Positions 45,634-55,222 of a DNA stretch of 64,000 nt are shown here, piece by piece. A program made the position numbers and the translations under genes. This stretch comes from an uncultured Cytophagales bacterium. Lineage in GTDB: Bacteria; Bacteroidota; Bacteroidia; Cytophagales; Thermonemataceae. The notes under the pieces were generated by a model, which was not told the DNA's origin, did no database searches, and saw only the letters and a list, made by a program, of their open reading frames with translations. The stretch lies in NCBI GenBank assembly GCA_938002655.1, contig CALLAC010000003.1, positions 62,001-126,000 of the forward strand, read 5' to 3'. The stretch's first letter is position 1, and the number at the start of each line of letters is the position of its first letter.

Positions 45634-46776
45634 CTATTTTTTTTGCATTTTAGAAATCTTATTGCTTCCAAAGAATAATTGTTTGGGTTTGTGATGAGCC
45701 ACAACACAGCAAGAACTATGATGTTCTATGTAGCCATCGCCTTGCCAAAAAGCGGCGTTATCGTGAGGACGAACTTGATATTTTTGCTGTTTCCATTGTT
45801 CTTTTTCTTGTTCCAATTCTTTCTCTAATTCTTCATTAGAGAGAGCATCAATGAGCTTATTCAAATCAGGTTGCCCTGCATCTACCCAAGCTGTGTACCA
45901 AAAATCGGCAACAGCTTTGACAGAAGCACGCATGCGTTTTTCAACTTGCCCATTGAGCCTATCATGATAGGCTTTGGAAAACTCACGAGAGTAGGTACGT
46001 ATCGTAATTTTGTTGCGTTCTTCAAAAACATATTTTTTATCTTCGGGAAACTCTTGGGTAAGTTCTTTTTCAAAGTGAAGCACCGAATCTAGTGCATTAT
46101 GAGCATTGATAACATAATCCCAAGCACGCAGTTGGGTATTTTTAATATATTCGGCTCTTCCTACAAAAAAATCATAGTCTTGTGAAAAAAGTTCAGGCAA
46201 ACGCGATTCCCAAAAACCATGAATGCCTACTTGCCCTGTTTTTTGTCCGTTGTAGTTTTCGGTAGTGTGCAAAGGTACATTGCTATCGGCGATGTAATGC
46301 CCCAAATCAGCACTTAGGCGTAAAATTCGCCTTGTGTCTCTTTGTTCAAAAGCTCTTGTAAGTTCGTGTTTCATTTTTTCAATATGCCAAGGAACAATAC
46401 CATAAGCTCGTAATGTATCTTCGGTAAAGCGTTCTACGGCTTGCTTCCAATAGCGAGGCATTTTGTAGACAGCACTATCATTGAAAAATTTATCATATAC
46501 ATCAATATCTATGAAATGCTTTTCTGCTTCGCCTGCTACGGCATATCGACGAGCATCAGGGTTTACGGCTTCTTCTGTAATAAAATTGATGTAATGTTTG
46601 TAAAACCGAAGCATTTCGGGTGGCAAACAAAATACTGCCAAGCGATTGATTTTTTTGTGCCCAAAAAACCCCCATTGAGGGGAACTTTGTCGTGTGCTAG
46701 TCAGCAACAAAGTCAGGATGATAAAAAATAAACTTGTCTGCAAATAATTTTTTCCCATAATGTCATTACTCTTCAT
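45634..46776 (-). CDS. Zinc-dependent phospholipase C-like protein, secreted
   Basis: 380 residues. A hydrophobic signal region (about 12-27) is followed by WGFFGHKKINRLAVF, the Trp/His start of the mature phospholipase C / S1-P1 nuclease fold. Metal-type His/Asp blocks follow: EKHFIDIDVYD, LSADLGHYIADSNVPLHTT and VGIHGFWESRLPEL. Members bind three zinc ions and cleave phosphodiesters; substrate unknown here. An in-frame ATG at 46758 is an alternative start. It follows the outer-membrane-like gene after 16 bases. Confidence 0.8.
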   Translation of the reverse strand: MKSNDIMGKNYLQTSLFFIILTLLLTSTRQSSPQWGFFGHKKINRLAVFCLPPEMLRFYKHYINFITEEAVNPDARRYAVAGEAEKHFIDIDVYDKFFNDSAVYKMPRYWKQAVERFTEDTLRAYGIVPWHIEKMKHELTRAFEQRDTRRILRLSADLGHYIADSNVPLHTTENYNGQKTGQVGIHGFWESRLPELFSQDYDFFVGRAEYIKNTQLRAWDYVINAHNALDSVLHFEKELTQEFPEDKKYVFEERNKITIRTYSREFSKAYHDRLNGQVEKRMRASVKAVADFWYTAWVDAGQPDLNKLIDALSNEELEKELEQEKEQWKQQKYQVRPHDNAAFWQGDGYIEHHSSCCVVAHHKPKQLFFGSNKISKMQKK

Positions 46777-46792
46777 TTTTATCCCAAAAATC

Positions 46793-47497
46793 CTAACCGA
46801 AAATAATCCCTGTTTGTTTGAATGGATTAGTAAGAGTAGTGATGATGCCTCCCAAGCAAAGTTGTATGCGGCTTGTGGGATTGAAAGAAATTCCCAAAGA
46901 AGCTATGGAATTGGAAGTATTGGCAAAGGTGGCATCGCTCATCAAAGCCCAACATTCACTAAAAGGGATTTCAATTCCTGCAAAGATGCCTAAATTCTTG
47001 CCATTGCCCGTAAAAGCATCGTTAGCCAGGTAAGCATCGAGATTGATATGCCAATCTTCCATAAATTCAGAGGCAAGCATTGTGTAAAAAGTATAAGCCC
47101 AATGCCCATCATTAACTAAATTTGTACCCATTTGTGTGCCGATGTTAGTACGCAGTTTGGGGTGCGGTAAGATGGGAATACTTTTTTGCATATTAAAAAG
47201 CAACAAAGGAGTTACAGTTTCCAATCCCAGCGTATCTTCTACTGCCAAAAATTTAGCATTTTTTCTCCAAGAAAAATCGGTATCCAAATTGGAAGCCAAT
47301 TCCCAATGATGCCCTATGCCGTAACCAAAATCAAATTTAGTTTGGGTTGAATACAAATGCCAAAAGTTGTTCTGCACTTGATAAAAATGCTTACCCTTAT
47401 GTGTGATTTCTTCCGAAGGAATGGTAAAGAAAGTCTGCTGAGCCTGCAAGAGAATGTATTTGCTAATAAACCACAAAACCAAGATCCAACTTTTCAT
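46793..47497 (-). CDS. Outer-membrane-like secreted protein, function unknown
   Basis: 234 residues from the ATG at 47497, which begins the signal peptide (MKSWILVLWFISKYILLQAQ). The mature part has alternating hydrophobic/aromatic residues and many Gly, Asn and Thr, as in a beta barrel or beta sandwich (KFDFGYGIGHHWELASNLDT, LRTNIGTQMGTNLVND). No known family recognised. It is co-directional with the phospholipase-like gene and probably co-transcribed. Confidence 0.6.
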   Translation of the reverse strand: MKSWILVLWFISKYILLQAQQTFFTIPSEEITHKGKHFYQVQNNFWHLYSTQTKFDFGYGIGHHWELASNLDTDFSWRKNAKFLAVEDTLGLETVTPLLLFNMQKSIPILPHPKLRTNIGTQMGTNLVNDGHWAYTFYTMLASEFMEDWHINLDAYLANDAFTGNGKNLGIFAGIEIPFSECWALMSDATFANTSNSIASLGISFNPTSRIQLCLGGIITTLTNPFKQTGIIFG

Positions 47498-47574
47498 TTT
47501 GTTAAGATTGATAAAGTAGTAGGAGTTGTAAAATTTGCAAACCAGCAAATAGCTCAAAGCAAACTTCTATTTAA

Positions 47575-48660
47575 TCAGCAACTTACCAGCACAGGCTTTT
47601 TCCCAAAGGCTTTCATGGTTTTAATATGCGAAACAACAGCATGCCAAAGCGTAGGAGCTTCGTAATAAGGTATATCATAGCTTTCACAAACTTCTTTTAC
47701 AATCTTACTGATAGCAGGATAATGTACGTGACTAATGCGTGGGAACAGATGATGCTCTATTTGAAAGTTTAAACCACCCAATAGCCAAGAAATTAGCTTG
47801 CTTTGAGTAGCAAAATTAGCAGTAGTACGAACCTGATGCTCTGCCCATTCGGAATCAATGAAAGCACTTTCTGTTACAAAATGTTCGTGTTCTACTTCTT
47901 CTACCATATGAGCAAGCTGGAAAGTAAGCGATAAAGTGATACCCATTACGATGTGCATCAAAGCAAAACCTATTGCCCAGGCAGTCCAGCCAACAAAATA
48001 TACAGGAACTGCTACATAAAATACCATATACAAAATTTTACTGAACCAAAAAATAATATGCTCTTTGAGCGGAATTTTGCTAATCGGGGTATTGTGTATT
48101 TTACGTTTGAAGTATTTTTGCATATCGGTCAGGAAGACCCAAGCAAACGAGCTAATAGCATACAAAAAGAAAACATAAATGTGCTGAAAGCGGTGAGCAG
48201 GTTTCCAAACTTGTGTAGATGCCATTCGTATCAGGGGGCTTTTGGCAATATCATCATCCAATCCGTCTATGTTGGTATAGGTGTGATGTGTGATATTGTG
48301 TTTTATTTTCCAAATAAAAGCATTGCCACCGAGTGCATTCATTGTAAGACCTAAAATTTCGTTGAGTGTTTTACTTTTGGAATAACTGCCATGATTGGCG
48401 TCGTGCATTACATTGAAGCCAATAGTTGCCAGTATAAAGCCCAGCAAAGCACTGCCCAGCATACTTACCCAAGCTGGCAGAATATTGCTCAAAAGCAAAA
48501 TATACAGCCCCATAGCAGAGCCAATCAGAATAATTGTTTTAGAAAATAAACGCCAATCGCCTGTTTTAGAGAGTTTTTTTTCTTGAAAATAAACTTCTAC
48601 GGCATTTTTGAGTGTTTCATAGAAATTTCCTTTGCGGTTGTTGAAAGTTACTTTGGGCAT
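47575..48660 (-). CDS. Fatty acid desaturase (membrane, three His boxes)
   Basis: 361 residues. Histidine boxes HDANH (in NVMHDANHGSYS), HNITHH and IEHHLFP coordinate the di-iron centre, with membrane helices before and after. This is the acyl-lipid / acyl-CoA desaturase family (front-end or delta-9/linoleoyl type). The MKAFGKKP end is polar and cytoplasmic. Introduces a double bond, likely for membrane fluidity. Position specificity cannot be read. Confidence 0.9.
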   Translation of the reverse strand: MPKVTFNNRKGNFYETLKNAVEVYFQEKKLSKTGDWRLFSKTIILIGSAMGLYILLLSNILPAWVSMLGSALLGFILATIGFNVMHDANHGSYSKSKTLNEILGLTMNALGGNAFIWKIKHNITHHTYTNIDGLDDDIAKSPLIRMASTQVWKPAHRFQHIYVFFLYAISSFAWVFLTDMQKYFKRKIHNTPISKIPLKEHIIFWFSKILYMVFYVAVPVYFVGWTAWAIGFALMHIVMGITLSLTFQLAHMVEEVEHEHFVTESAFIDSEWAEHQVRTTANFATQSKLISWLLGGLNFQIEHHLFPRISHVHYPAISKIVKEVCESYDIPYYEAPTLWHAVVSHIKTMKAFGKKPVLVSC

Positions 48661-48804
48661 AAATTAAATTAAATTTTCTTCAAGTTACGAACAAAAAAAT
48701 TCTGCTCCTAATAAAAAATGGAAAATAAAATTTTCCACTTTACGTTTTGCGAACAATTTGCACTTTTTCAAGAATAAATAGGATAACAAAGAGAAATAAA
48801 TGCT

Positions 48805-51030
48805 CTATAAACTTCTCATCAAAAAATCTGTCATCAGTTGGTAGAGATGTAAGCGAGTATTTCCGCCGTAGATGCCGTGATTTCGGTTAGGATAGTAGAA
48901 ACTTTCAAAGTGTTTGCCTGCTTTGATAAGTGCTTCTTGCAAAGCTACAGCATTCTGAAAGTGTACGTTATCATCGCTCGTACCGTGAATGAGCAAAAAT
49001 TTACCTTTTAGCTTGCTTGCATGGGTGATAGGGGAGTTATCGTCATAGCCAGCGGCATTATTTTGAGGCAAACCCAAATAACGTTCGGTATAGATAGTAT
49101 CATAAAAACGCCAATTCGTTACAGGGGCTACTGAAATAGCGGCTTTGAAAACATCATTGCCTTGCAGAATACAATTTGCCGCCATATAGCCACCATAGCT
49201 CCAGCCCCAAATACCGATACGACTGCCATCTACATAAGGAAGTGTTGACAGATATCTTGCCGCTTGTATTTGGTCTTCTACTTCCAATTTGCCGAGCTGT
49301 CCGTAAGTACATTTTCGAAAAGCCTCGCCTCGCCCCCCTGTACCACGATTATCCACGCAAACAATCAAGTAGCCTTTTGCCGCAAGGTGCTGATACCAAA
49401 AATAGTCAAAGGCATTCCATTCGTTTTCTACTTGTTGCGAGCCCGGACCGCCGTACACAAACATTAAAACAGGGTATTTTTGAGTAGGATTGAAATTTAT
49501 GGGTTTGATTTGCCAAGCATTGAGCTCGGTTTCGGAGGTTTTGATAGTAAAAAACTCTTTGGGGGAAATCTGATAATCTTCTAATAATTTGCGTAAAGTA
49601 CTATTGGTTTCCAAATCTTTAATTTTTTTCCCTGAAGCCTCATATAAGCTGTATGTAGGAGGAGTATTGGCTGTACTGAATTCGTCCATAAAAAACCGAC
49701 AATCAGTACTCATCGTAACTTTGTGCATACCTTTTTCGGCAAGCACGATTTTTTCGGAGCCTTTGTCCAAAGAAATTACAAACAGATTACGCTCCAAAGG
49801 CGAGACTTTTGTAGCAGTAAAATAAAGCAATCGCTTTTTTTCGTCTATCCCTACCAATTCGCTAGTTTCCCAGGCTCCTTTGGTAATTTGCCGAATGAGC
49901 TTTCCGTTTATATCATAAAGATAAAAGTGCTTAAAGCCGTCTTTTTCCGAAGCCAAAATCAATTCTTTTCCATTTTGCAAATAGTGTAAATTTTCACAAA
50001 ACTCGATATCTACATAAGCCTTATTTTCTTCGCTGTAAATGTTTTGAGTAGTATTTTTCGCAAGATCGGCGTGAATAAGCTCTAATTTATTCTGCAAGCG
50101 ATTGAGTTTGTAAATAGCTAATACATTCGGATTAGCAGTCCATTGTACGCGAGGAATGTAAATATCTTTTTCGCTACCCAAATCTATGTTTTGTATTTGC
50201 TTATTTTCTAAAAAATAAACCGAAAACGAAACAAAAGCATTCTGTTCACCTGCTTTGGGATATTTGAAACGATAGTCTTGTGGATAAAGCCCTTTCCAAA
50301 TTTGCATATTATACTCTCTGACATGGCTTTCGTCGAAAGTATAAAAAGCTATTTTTTTGCTATCAGGCGACCAAAAAAAGGCTCTTGCAAAGCCAAATTC
50401 TTCTTCATATACCCAATCCGTAGCACCATTGATGATTTGATTAGGTTTGCCGTTGGTAGTAATTGCTATTTCGGTTTGCGAAGCGATATCTACTAAAAAA
50501 AGATTATTTTCTCTTACAAATGCAATTTTTGAGCCATCAGGCGAAAGGGTAGCATACGATTGCTTGCCATTTGGAGAAACTTGAATAAGTTTTTGAGTTC
50601 TAAGGTCGTATAGATAATATTCTGCTTTGAAAGAGCGGCGATAAATAGCTTCTCGCTCATTGTAGAGCAAAATTTTATCTTCGGTAGCATTGAATTCGTA
50701 ACTATCAAAATCAATTGGCAATTCGACAATTAAACCCACATTTTTACCTGTACGCGTTTCATACTTGTAAATCTTTCTGCCTTCTGAAACCGTGTAAAAA
50801 CGACTATCCTTCATGTAATTGAAGCCTTTAACAGCCTGCGGGTAAAACAAATACTTTTGCCAAATATCCTCAATGCTCACAATTTTCTTTTGTGCAAAAG
50901 CTGAAATAAATGCAGAAAGAGCGAAAAATAAGCTTTTGGCAAATTTTCGCAAAAAAATCTGATTAAAAAGTTGATTTTGGCATGTAACTTGCTCTGATTT
51001 TAACAGATTTGAATGAAAGAAACCAAGCAT
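48805..51030 (-). CDS. Dipeptidyl peptidase IV-like S9 serine peptidase
   Basis: 741 residues. N-terminal eight-bladed-propeller region (about 55-470) with DPP4-type motifs such as DWVYEEEFGFARAFFWSPDS; the double Glu binds the substrate amino terminus. The catalytic alpha/beta hydrolase domain has Ser in GWSYGGYMAA, Asp in HGTSDDNVHF and His in YPNRNHGIYGG. The first 38 residues are untypical; the signal peptide begins at about LRKFAKSLFFALSAFISAFAQ, so a later TTG start is possible. Cleaves X-Pro dipeptides from periplasmic or extracellular peptides. Confidence 0.92.
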   Translation of the reverse strand: MLGFFHSNLLKSEQVTCQNQLFNQIFLRKFAKSLFFALSAFISAFAQKKIVSIEDIWQKYLFYPQAVKGFNYMKDSRFYTVSEGRKIYKYETRTGKNVGLIVELPIDFDSYEFNATEDKILLYNEREAIYRRSFKAEYYLYDLRTQKLIQVSPNGKQSYATLSPDGSKIAFVRENNLFLVDIASQTEIAITTNGKPNQIINGATDWVYEEEFGFARAFFWSPDSKKIAFYTFDESHVREYNMQIWKGLYPQDYRFKYPKAGEQNAFVSFSVYFLENKQIQNIDLGSEKDIYIPRVQWTANPNVLAIYKLNRLQNKLELIHADLAKNTTQNIYSEENKAYVDIEFCENLHYLQNGKELILASEKDGFKHFYLYDINGKLIRQITKGAWETSELVGIDEKKRLLYFTATKVSPLERNLFVISLDKGSEKIVLAEKGMHKVTMSTDCRFFMDEFSTANTPPTYSLYEASGKKIKDLETNSTLRKLLEDYQISPKEFFTIKTSETELNAWQIKPINFNPTQKYPVLMFVYGGPGSQQVENEWNAFDYFWYQHLAAKGYLIVCVDNRGTGGRGEAFRKCTYGQLGKLEVEDQIQAARYLSTLPYVDGSRIGIWGWSYGGYMAANCILQGNDVFKAAISVAPVTNWRFYDTIYTERYLGLPQNNAAGYDDNSPITHASKLKGKFLLIHGTSDDNVHFQNAVALQEALIKAGKHFESFYYPNRNHGIYGGNTRLHLYQLMTDFLMRSL

Positions 51031-51068
51031 ATAGTTTTGTTTGTTTATGTTGTTTAATTGTTTGAAAG

Positions 51069-51096
51069 AAAACCCCAGGTATTTTACTTGGGGCTT
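51069..51096. terminator. Terminator between peroxiredoxin and DPP4 genes
   Basis: CCCCA...TGGGG stem (51073-51093) with an inner GTA/TAC part and flanking A and T runs. It ends the minus-strand peroxiredoxin transcript before DPP4. Confidence 0.8.
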
Positions 51097-51104
51097 TTTT
51101 ATTT

Positions 51105-51731
51105 TTAGTGTTTGCTTAAATATTCGGCAACACCTTCACGGGTGGCTTTCATTGCTTCTTTTCCTTCTTGCCAATTGGCAGGGCAAACCTCGCCGTATTT
51201 TTCTACATAAATGAGAGCATCTAGCAAGCGTAGGTATTCGTCGATGTTTCTTCCCAAAGGAAAATTATTGATACTTTCGTGATGTACAACTCCTTCTTTA
51301 TCAATCAAGAAAGTACCACGCAAAGCAATAGGAGCTCCTACAAAGGTAGCATAGCCTTCCTCATCATAATCTTCATAACCGCCTAAAACACCATAATTCT
51401 TAGCAATAGTTTTAGCTGTATCAGCAACAAGCGGATAAGTTACTCCTTCAATACCGCCTTTATTTTTAGGTGTAGAAAGCCAAGCCAAGTGTGTCTCTTC
51501 GGTATCAGTAGAGCAACCTACTACTACGCAATCACGCTTTTCAAATTCGGCTAATTTTTCCTGAAAAGCTAAAATTTCAGTAGGGCAAACAAACGTGAAA
51601 TCTTTGGGATAAAAAAAGAAAATTACGTATTTTTTGCCTACGTACTGTTGAAGAGAAAAATCAGTAACAATTTCCTTGCCATTAATAACGGCAGGAGCTA
51701 CAAATTGCGGAGCTTTACGTGTTACGAGCAT
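51105..51731 (-). CDS. 2-Cys peroxiredoxin (AhpC/Prx1 type)
   Basis: 208 residues from the ATG at 51731; the frame continues to a TTG that is not used. Peroxidatic Cys in YPKDFTFVCPTEI, resolving Cys in YGEVCPANWQEGKEAM, plus the Prx1 block GVLGGYEDYDEEGYA. Reduces H2O2 and organic peroxides with thioredoxin or AhpF/AhpD. It stands alone with its own terminator. Confidence 0.94.
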   Translation of the reverse strand: MLVTRKAPQFVAPAVINGKEIVTDFSLQQYVGKKYVIFFFYPKDFTFVCPTEILAFQEKLAEFEKRDCVVVGCSTDTEETHLAWLSTPKNKGGIEGVTYPLVADTAKTIAKNYGVLGGYEDYDEEGYATFVGAPIALRGTFLIDKEGVVHHESINNFPLGRNIDEYLRLLDALIYVEKYGEVCPANWQEGKEAMKATREGVAEYLSKH

Positions 51732-51774
51732 AATAATCAAAGTTTAGTTAATGGTTCAAAGTTGCAAAAAAATA

Positions 51775-52695
51775 TTATTTGAGCGTATAACTTGTATTTT
51801 TGATAGATTTTTTCTTGCCTTTTTCAAGCACGAAATCTACTCGCCCTAAGCGAATACCTGCCCAGCCTACCTGATTGATAAGTGTAAGATGCCCACTAGA
51901 ATGTAAGACTTCCTCGGGAGTATCTAAAAAGGTATGGGTATGCCCTCCGATGATTAAATCTATTCCTTCGACAGCTTGGGCTAAATTGCAATCAGAAATT
52001 TTGTTGGGATTTTCTTCATATTTATATCCAAGATGTGAAAGGCAAATAATCAAATCACATTTTTTAGATTTGAGTGTTTGTACCATTTCTTTGGCTATCC
52101 CCACAGGGTCAAGGTATTTTGTATTTCCGTGTAATTTGTCTAAAACTAGGCCTTTCAACTCAATACCCAGACCAAAAACCCCAATTTTTATACCTTGCTT
52201 TTCAAATATTTTGTAAGGTTGAAATACATTTTTCAGGCTTTCTTCGCCCGAGAAATCATAATTTGCTATCAGATAAGGGAAATTAGCATGTTGCAAGAAG
52301 GTATTGAAGCCTGCTATACCGTTATCGAACTCATGGTTACCAATAGTTGAGGCATCGTAACCCATTTGGCTCATTAGCTTGAGTTCTACTTCACCGCCAT
52401 AAAGATTGAAATAGGGTGTTCCTTGTACAATATCGCCAGCATCTAAAAGCAATACATTAGGCTCTTGCTTGCGAATTTGCTTAATAAGTTCGGCTCTGCG
52501 TGCCATTCCGCCTAATCCTCCGAATTTTCTGCCATCATTAGGGAAAGGCTCTATCCGGGAGTGCATATCGTTGGTGTGCAAAATAGTAATTTTTACAGCA
52601 TCTTTATTTTTTTCAGCTAATAGCAACTCGGGTGAGATTGCCAAAGCCCCTATCCCTACCAAACTTTCTGTAAGAAATTGACGGCGAGAAATCAT
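51775..52695 (-). CDS. 5'-nucleotidase-like metallophosphatase with twin-Arg-like leader
   Basis: 306 residues. The N-terminus MISRRQFLTESLVGIGALAI resembles a Tat signal. The metallophosphoesterase blocks are ILHTNDMHSRIEPF, LLDAGDIVQGTPYFNL, STIGNHEFDNG, LIICLSHLGYKYEE and IIGGHTHTFLD. It lacks the C-terminal nucleotide-binding domain of classical 5'-nucleotidases, so it is a one-domain version common in Bacteroidota. Substrate probably nucleoside monophosphates or UDP-sugar type; not proven. Confidence 0.87.
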   Translation of the reverse strand: MISRRQFLTESLVGIGALAISPELLLAEKNKDAVKITILHTNDMHSRIEPFPNDGRKFGGLGGMARRAELIKQIRKQEPNVLLLDAGDIVQGTPYFNLYGGEVELKLMSQMGYDASTIGNHEFDNGIAGFNTFLQHANFPYLIANYDFSGEESLKNVFQPYKIFEKQGIKIGVFGLGIELKGLVLDKLHGNTKYLDPVGIAKEMVQTLKSKKCDLIICLSHLGYKYEENPNKISDCNLAQAVEGIDLIIGGHTHTFLDTPEEVLHSSGHLTLINQVGWAGIRLGRVDFVLEKGKKKSIKNTSYTLK

Positions 52696-52742
52696 CTTTT
52701 ATCTATTTTTGCACAAACCTATAAAAAATTTCAAAAATCTTA

Positions 52743-54302
52743 ATGAATTTTCACCGAATTATATGTTCAAATCTGCTTTTTTATTGCTTGATAGGTTTTT
52801 GTATACTTTTTGCTCTTGTAAGTTTCGATGGATACTATTTCTACGATGATACGACTTACGCCTTCTATGCATATCAACTTGTAAAAGGTACATATCAGTA
52901 CACTACGAATGATATTTTCGCTCACCGATGGGGCTTGATTTTCCCTTTGGCTCTTTTCTACAAGATTTTTGGAGTGAATGACTTTTCTAACATATTCTTA
53001 CCTTTACTGGCTACGCTTACAAGTTTTAATATTTTTTTTATATGGACAAAAAAGTACCTGCCCAATCAAAAAGAGCTTGCTTTTTTGCTATTCGCATTAG
53101 ACTTCTACACACTTTTTTTCGCCAACAAATTATACCCTGATGTTTTACTGACCACACTTATTTTAAGTGCAATTTTTTTGCTTTGGGAAAGAAAAAATAG
53201 CTTTCGGCAAGCCTTTTTCTTTGTTTTTTTGAATTTTTGGGGATTTCTATGCAAAGAAACTATCCTTTTTGTTGTTCCTTTTTACGTATATGTATGCGTA
53301 TATGACTTGCTGAAAAAGCAAAATTTTGGCTTTTGGGTAATGGCTTTCATTACTGCCCTAGCATTTGGCGTTTTTTATGTAGGTCTGTATGCCTATTTTA
53401 CAGAAAATCCTTTGTTTCGTTTCTCTCTTATTCAAGAAGGGCATCAAGAATACACTCAATTCCGTAGCGAGAGTTTTTTGTTGGAAAGGCTCACGTATGC
53501 CCCCTTGCAAATGTTTGTGCAAACAGGCTTGATCATTACCTTTGCAGGTGCTTTGACAAAACTATTTTCTTTGAATAAAAAATTACAAAATTTCCTAAAC
53601 TTTACACTTGCGGCTTTTACTTTCAGCCTGCTTTCCTTTTGGCTAATGCCCGTAGATTTCAAGCATTATACTCCTATCTATCTGCTTCCACGCCATATCT
53701 TGTTTTTAGTGCCTTTGGGGGCAATTGTTTCGGCACAGGCAATTACAAAAAAAACCAACAAATACCTCGTGGCTCTTTTGCTGTTTGCTTCTGCACTTTG
53801 GGCTTGGAAAACTTTGGGAATAAAAGTAGCAGGATTGTATACAGTTGTAGCAGGGTGGGTCATGTTACCTCATACCCTACTCTCCTCTCCAAAGGAAAGG
53901 GGGAATAACTTCACCATCGTTTTGGGCTTTTTACTCATTTTACACCCCGTTTATACCATGCTCAAACCTACCGAAACGGGTTACAAATACGAAAAAATGC
54001 TTTTTGAGAAGTATTTAAGTATTTTTCAGAAGCCTTGTATCGTTTTTACTGATGATAAACTCGTTTCAGGGCATCAATGGTATTTTCGTTTTGAAAAACC
54101 CCAAGAGGCGAATTTTAAGAGCTTTAATGCAATAAATAAGCCAAACCCAAGCAATTTGCCCAAGTATGTTATTCTAAACGAATATAGTATCGCCTACTTT
54201 GAATTGCTTGGGGAAAAATTCCCTGAATGGATAAAAGACATACCTGAAAATTGGCAGAAAATTGCTAGTTTCAATAAAGTTCATCTATACCAAATCCTCT
54301 AA
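52743..54302 (+). CDS. GT39/ArnT-type membrane glycosyltransferase-like protein
   Basis: 519 residues, about ten membrane helices. After the first helix comes FDGYYFYDDTTYAFYAYQLV, the acidic DD loop typical of PMT/ArnT enzymes, which use lipid-phosphate sugars as donors. A central KETILFVVPF block and a C-terminal soluble part of about 100 residues (YLSIFQKPCIVFTDD) complete it. Likely transfers a sugar to a lipid or protein in the periplasm. A -7-like box TATTTTTG lies at 52704-52711. Confidence 0.72.
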   Translation: MNFHRIICSNLLFYCLIGFCILFALVSFDGYYFYDDTTYAFYAYQLVKGTYQYTTNDIFAHRWGLIFPLALFYKIFGVNDFSNIFLPLLATLTSFNIFFIWTKKYLPNQKELAFLLFALDFYTLFFANKLYPDVLLTTLILSAIFLLWERKNSFRQAFFFVFLNFWGFLCKETILFVVPFYVYVCVYDLLKKQNFGFWVMAFITALAFGVFYVGLYAYFTENPLFRFSLIQEGHQEYTQFRSESFLLERLTYAPLQMFVQTGLIITFAGALTKLFSLNKKLQNFLNFTLAAFTFSLLSFWLMPVDFKHYTPIYLLPRHILFLVPLGAIVSAQAITKKTNKYLVALLLFASALWAWKTLGIKVAGLYTVVAGWVMLPHTLLSSPKERGNNFTIVLGFLLILHPVYTMLKPTETGYKYEKMLFEKYLSIFQKPCIVFTDDKLVSGHQWYFRFEKPQEANFKSFNAINKPNPSNLPKYVILNEYSIAYFELLGEKFPEWIKDIPENWQKIASFNKVHLYQIL

Positions 54303-54309
54303 AAGTAGC

Positions 54310-55167
54310 TTACACCGCTTTCAGACTGATGTCTAAACTTTTTACAGAGTGAGTCAAAGCACCCACAGAAATAAAATCTACACCACATTCGGCAATACTT
54401 ACGATGCTTTCTTCATTCACTCCGCCTGAGGCTTCTGTTTGGTATTTTCCTGCAATCATCTCCACAGCTTTACGCATATCTGCCAGGCTCATATTATCCA
54501 ACATTATTACATCAATGCCCCCTATCTCTAAAACGTCTTGCACTTCTTGTAAATTACGGGTTTCAACTTCAATACGAAGTGAAAGATTTTTGGCTTGCAG
54601 ATATGCATGAGTTGCCTCAATAGCCTTACGAATACCTCCTGCATAATCAATATGGTTATCTTTGAGCATGATCATATCGTAGAGCCCAAAGCGATGATTT
54701 TTGCCTCCTCCTATCCATACTGCCCATTTTTCACAAATCCTAAAATTAGGGGTTGTTTTGCGAGTATCCAATAGTTCTGCTTGGGTATGAGCAATTTTTT
54801 GCTTTAAGTGATGCGTATAAGTAGCTATGCCACTCATTCTTTGCATACAATTTAGTACCAAACGCTCTGCCTGCAAAATAGAACGAGCCTTTCCCGAAAC
54901 ATACAGCCCTATATCACCTTTTTTTACAGCAGAGCCATCACAAAGTAAAGTTTCTACTTGCAAAGTTTCATCAACAGCTTTGAAAATCATTTCTGCCAGT
55001 TCCATTCCAGCCAAAATACCATCATCTTTGATGAGCAAACGAGCTTTCCCTGTTGCGTTTTCAGGCACAGAAGCCAGCGTAGAATGGTCGCCTTCGCCAA
55101 TATCTTCTTGTAGAGCAAGTGAAATAAATTGATGCAGATTTTCGTTGCTTGCGTAGGTAGGTCGCAT
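54310..55167 (-). CDS. nadC: Nicotinate-nucleotide pyrophosphorylase (carboxylating)
   Basis: 285 residues. Converts quinolinate and PRPP to nicotinate mononucleotide in de novo NAD synthesis. Motifs: ALQEDIGEGDHSTLA, RLVLNCMQRMSGIATYTHHL, LLDTRKTTPNFRICEKWAV, GGGKNHRFGLYDMIMLKDNH, IEVETRNLQEV, IDVIMLDNMSLADMRKAV and EASGGVNEESI. nadA and nadB are not in the window. Divergent from the FAH-family gene, 55 bases apart. Confidence 0.96.
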   Translation of the reverse strand: MRPTYASNENLHQFISLALQEDIGEGDHSTLASVPENATGKARLLIKDDGILAGMELAEMIFKAVDETLQVETLLCDGSAVKKGDIGLYVSGKARSILQAERLVLNCMQRMSGIATYTHHLKQKIAHTQAELLDTRKTTPNFRICEKWAVWIGGGKNHRFGLYDMIMLKDNHIDYAGGIRKAIEATHAYLQAKNLSLRIEVETRNLQEVQDVLEIGGIDVIMLDNMSLADMRKAVEMIAGKYQTEASGGVNEESIVSIAECGVDFISVGALTHSVKSLDISLKAV

Positions 55168-55222
55168 GATTGTAATTTTTTGCTAATTTTGCCAAGTTTT
55201 TTCACTCAACCAAAGAAAAAGT

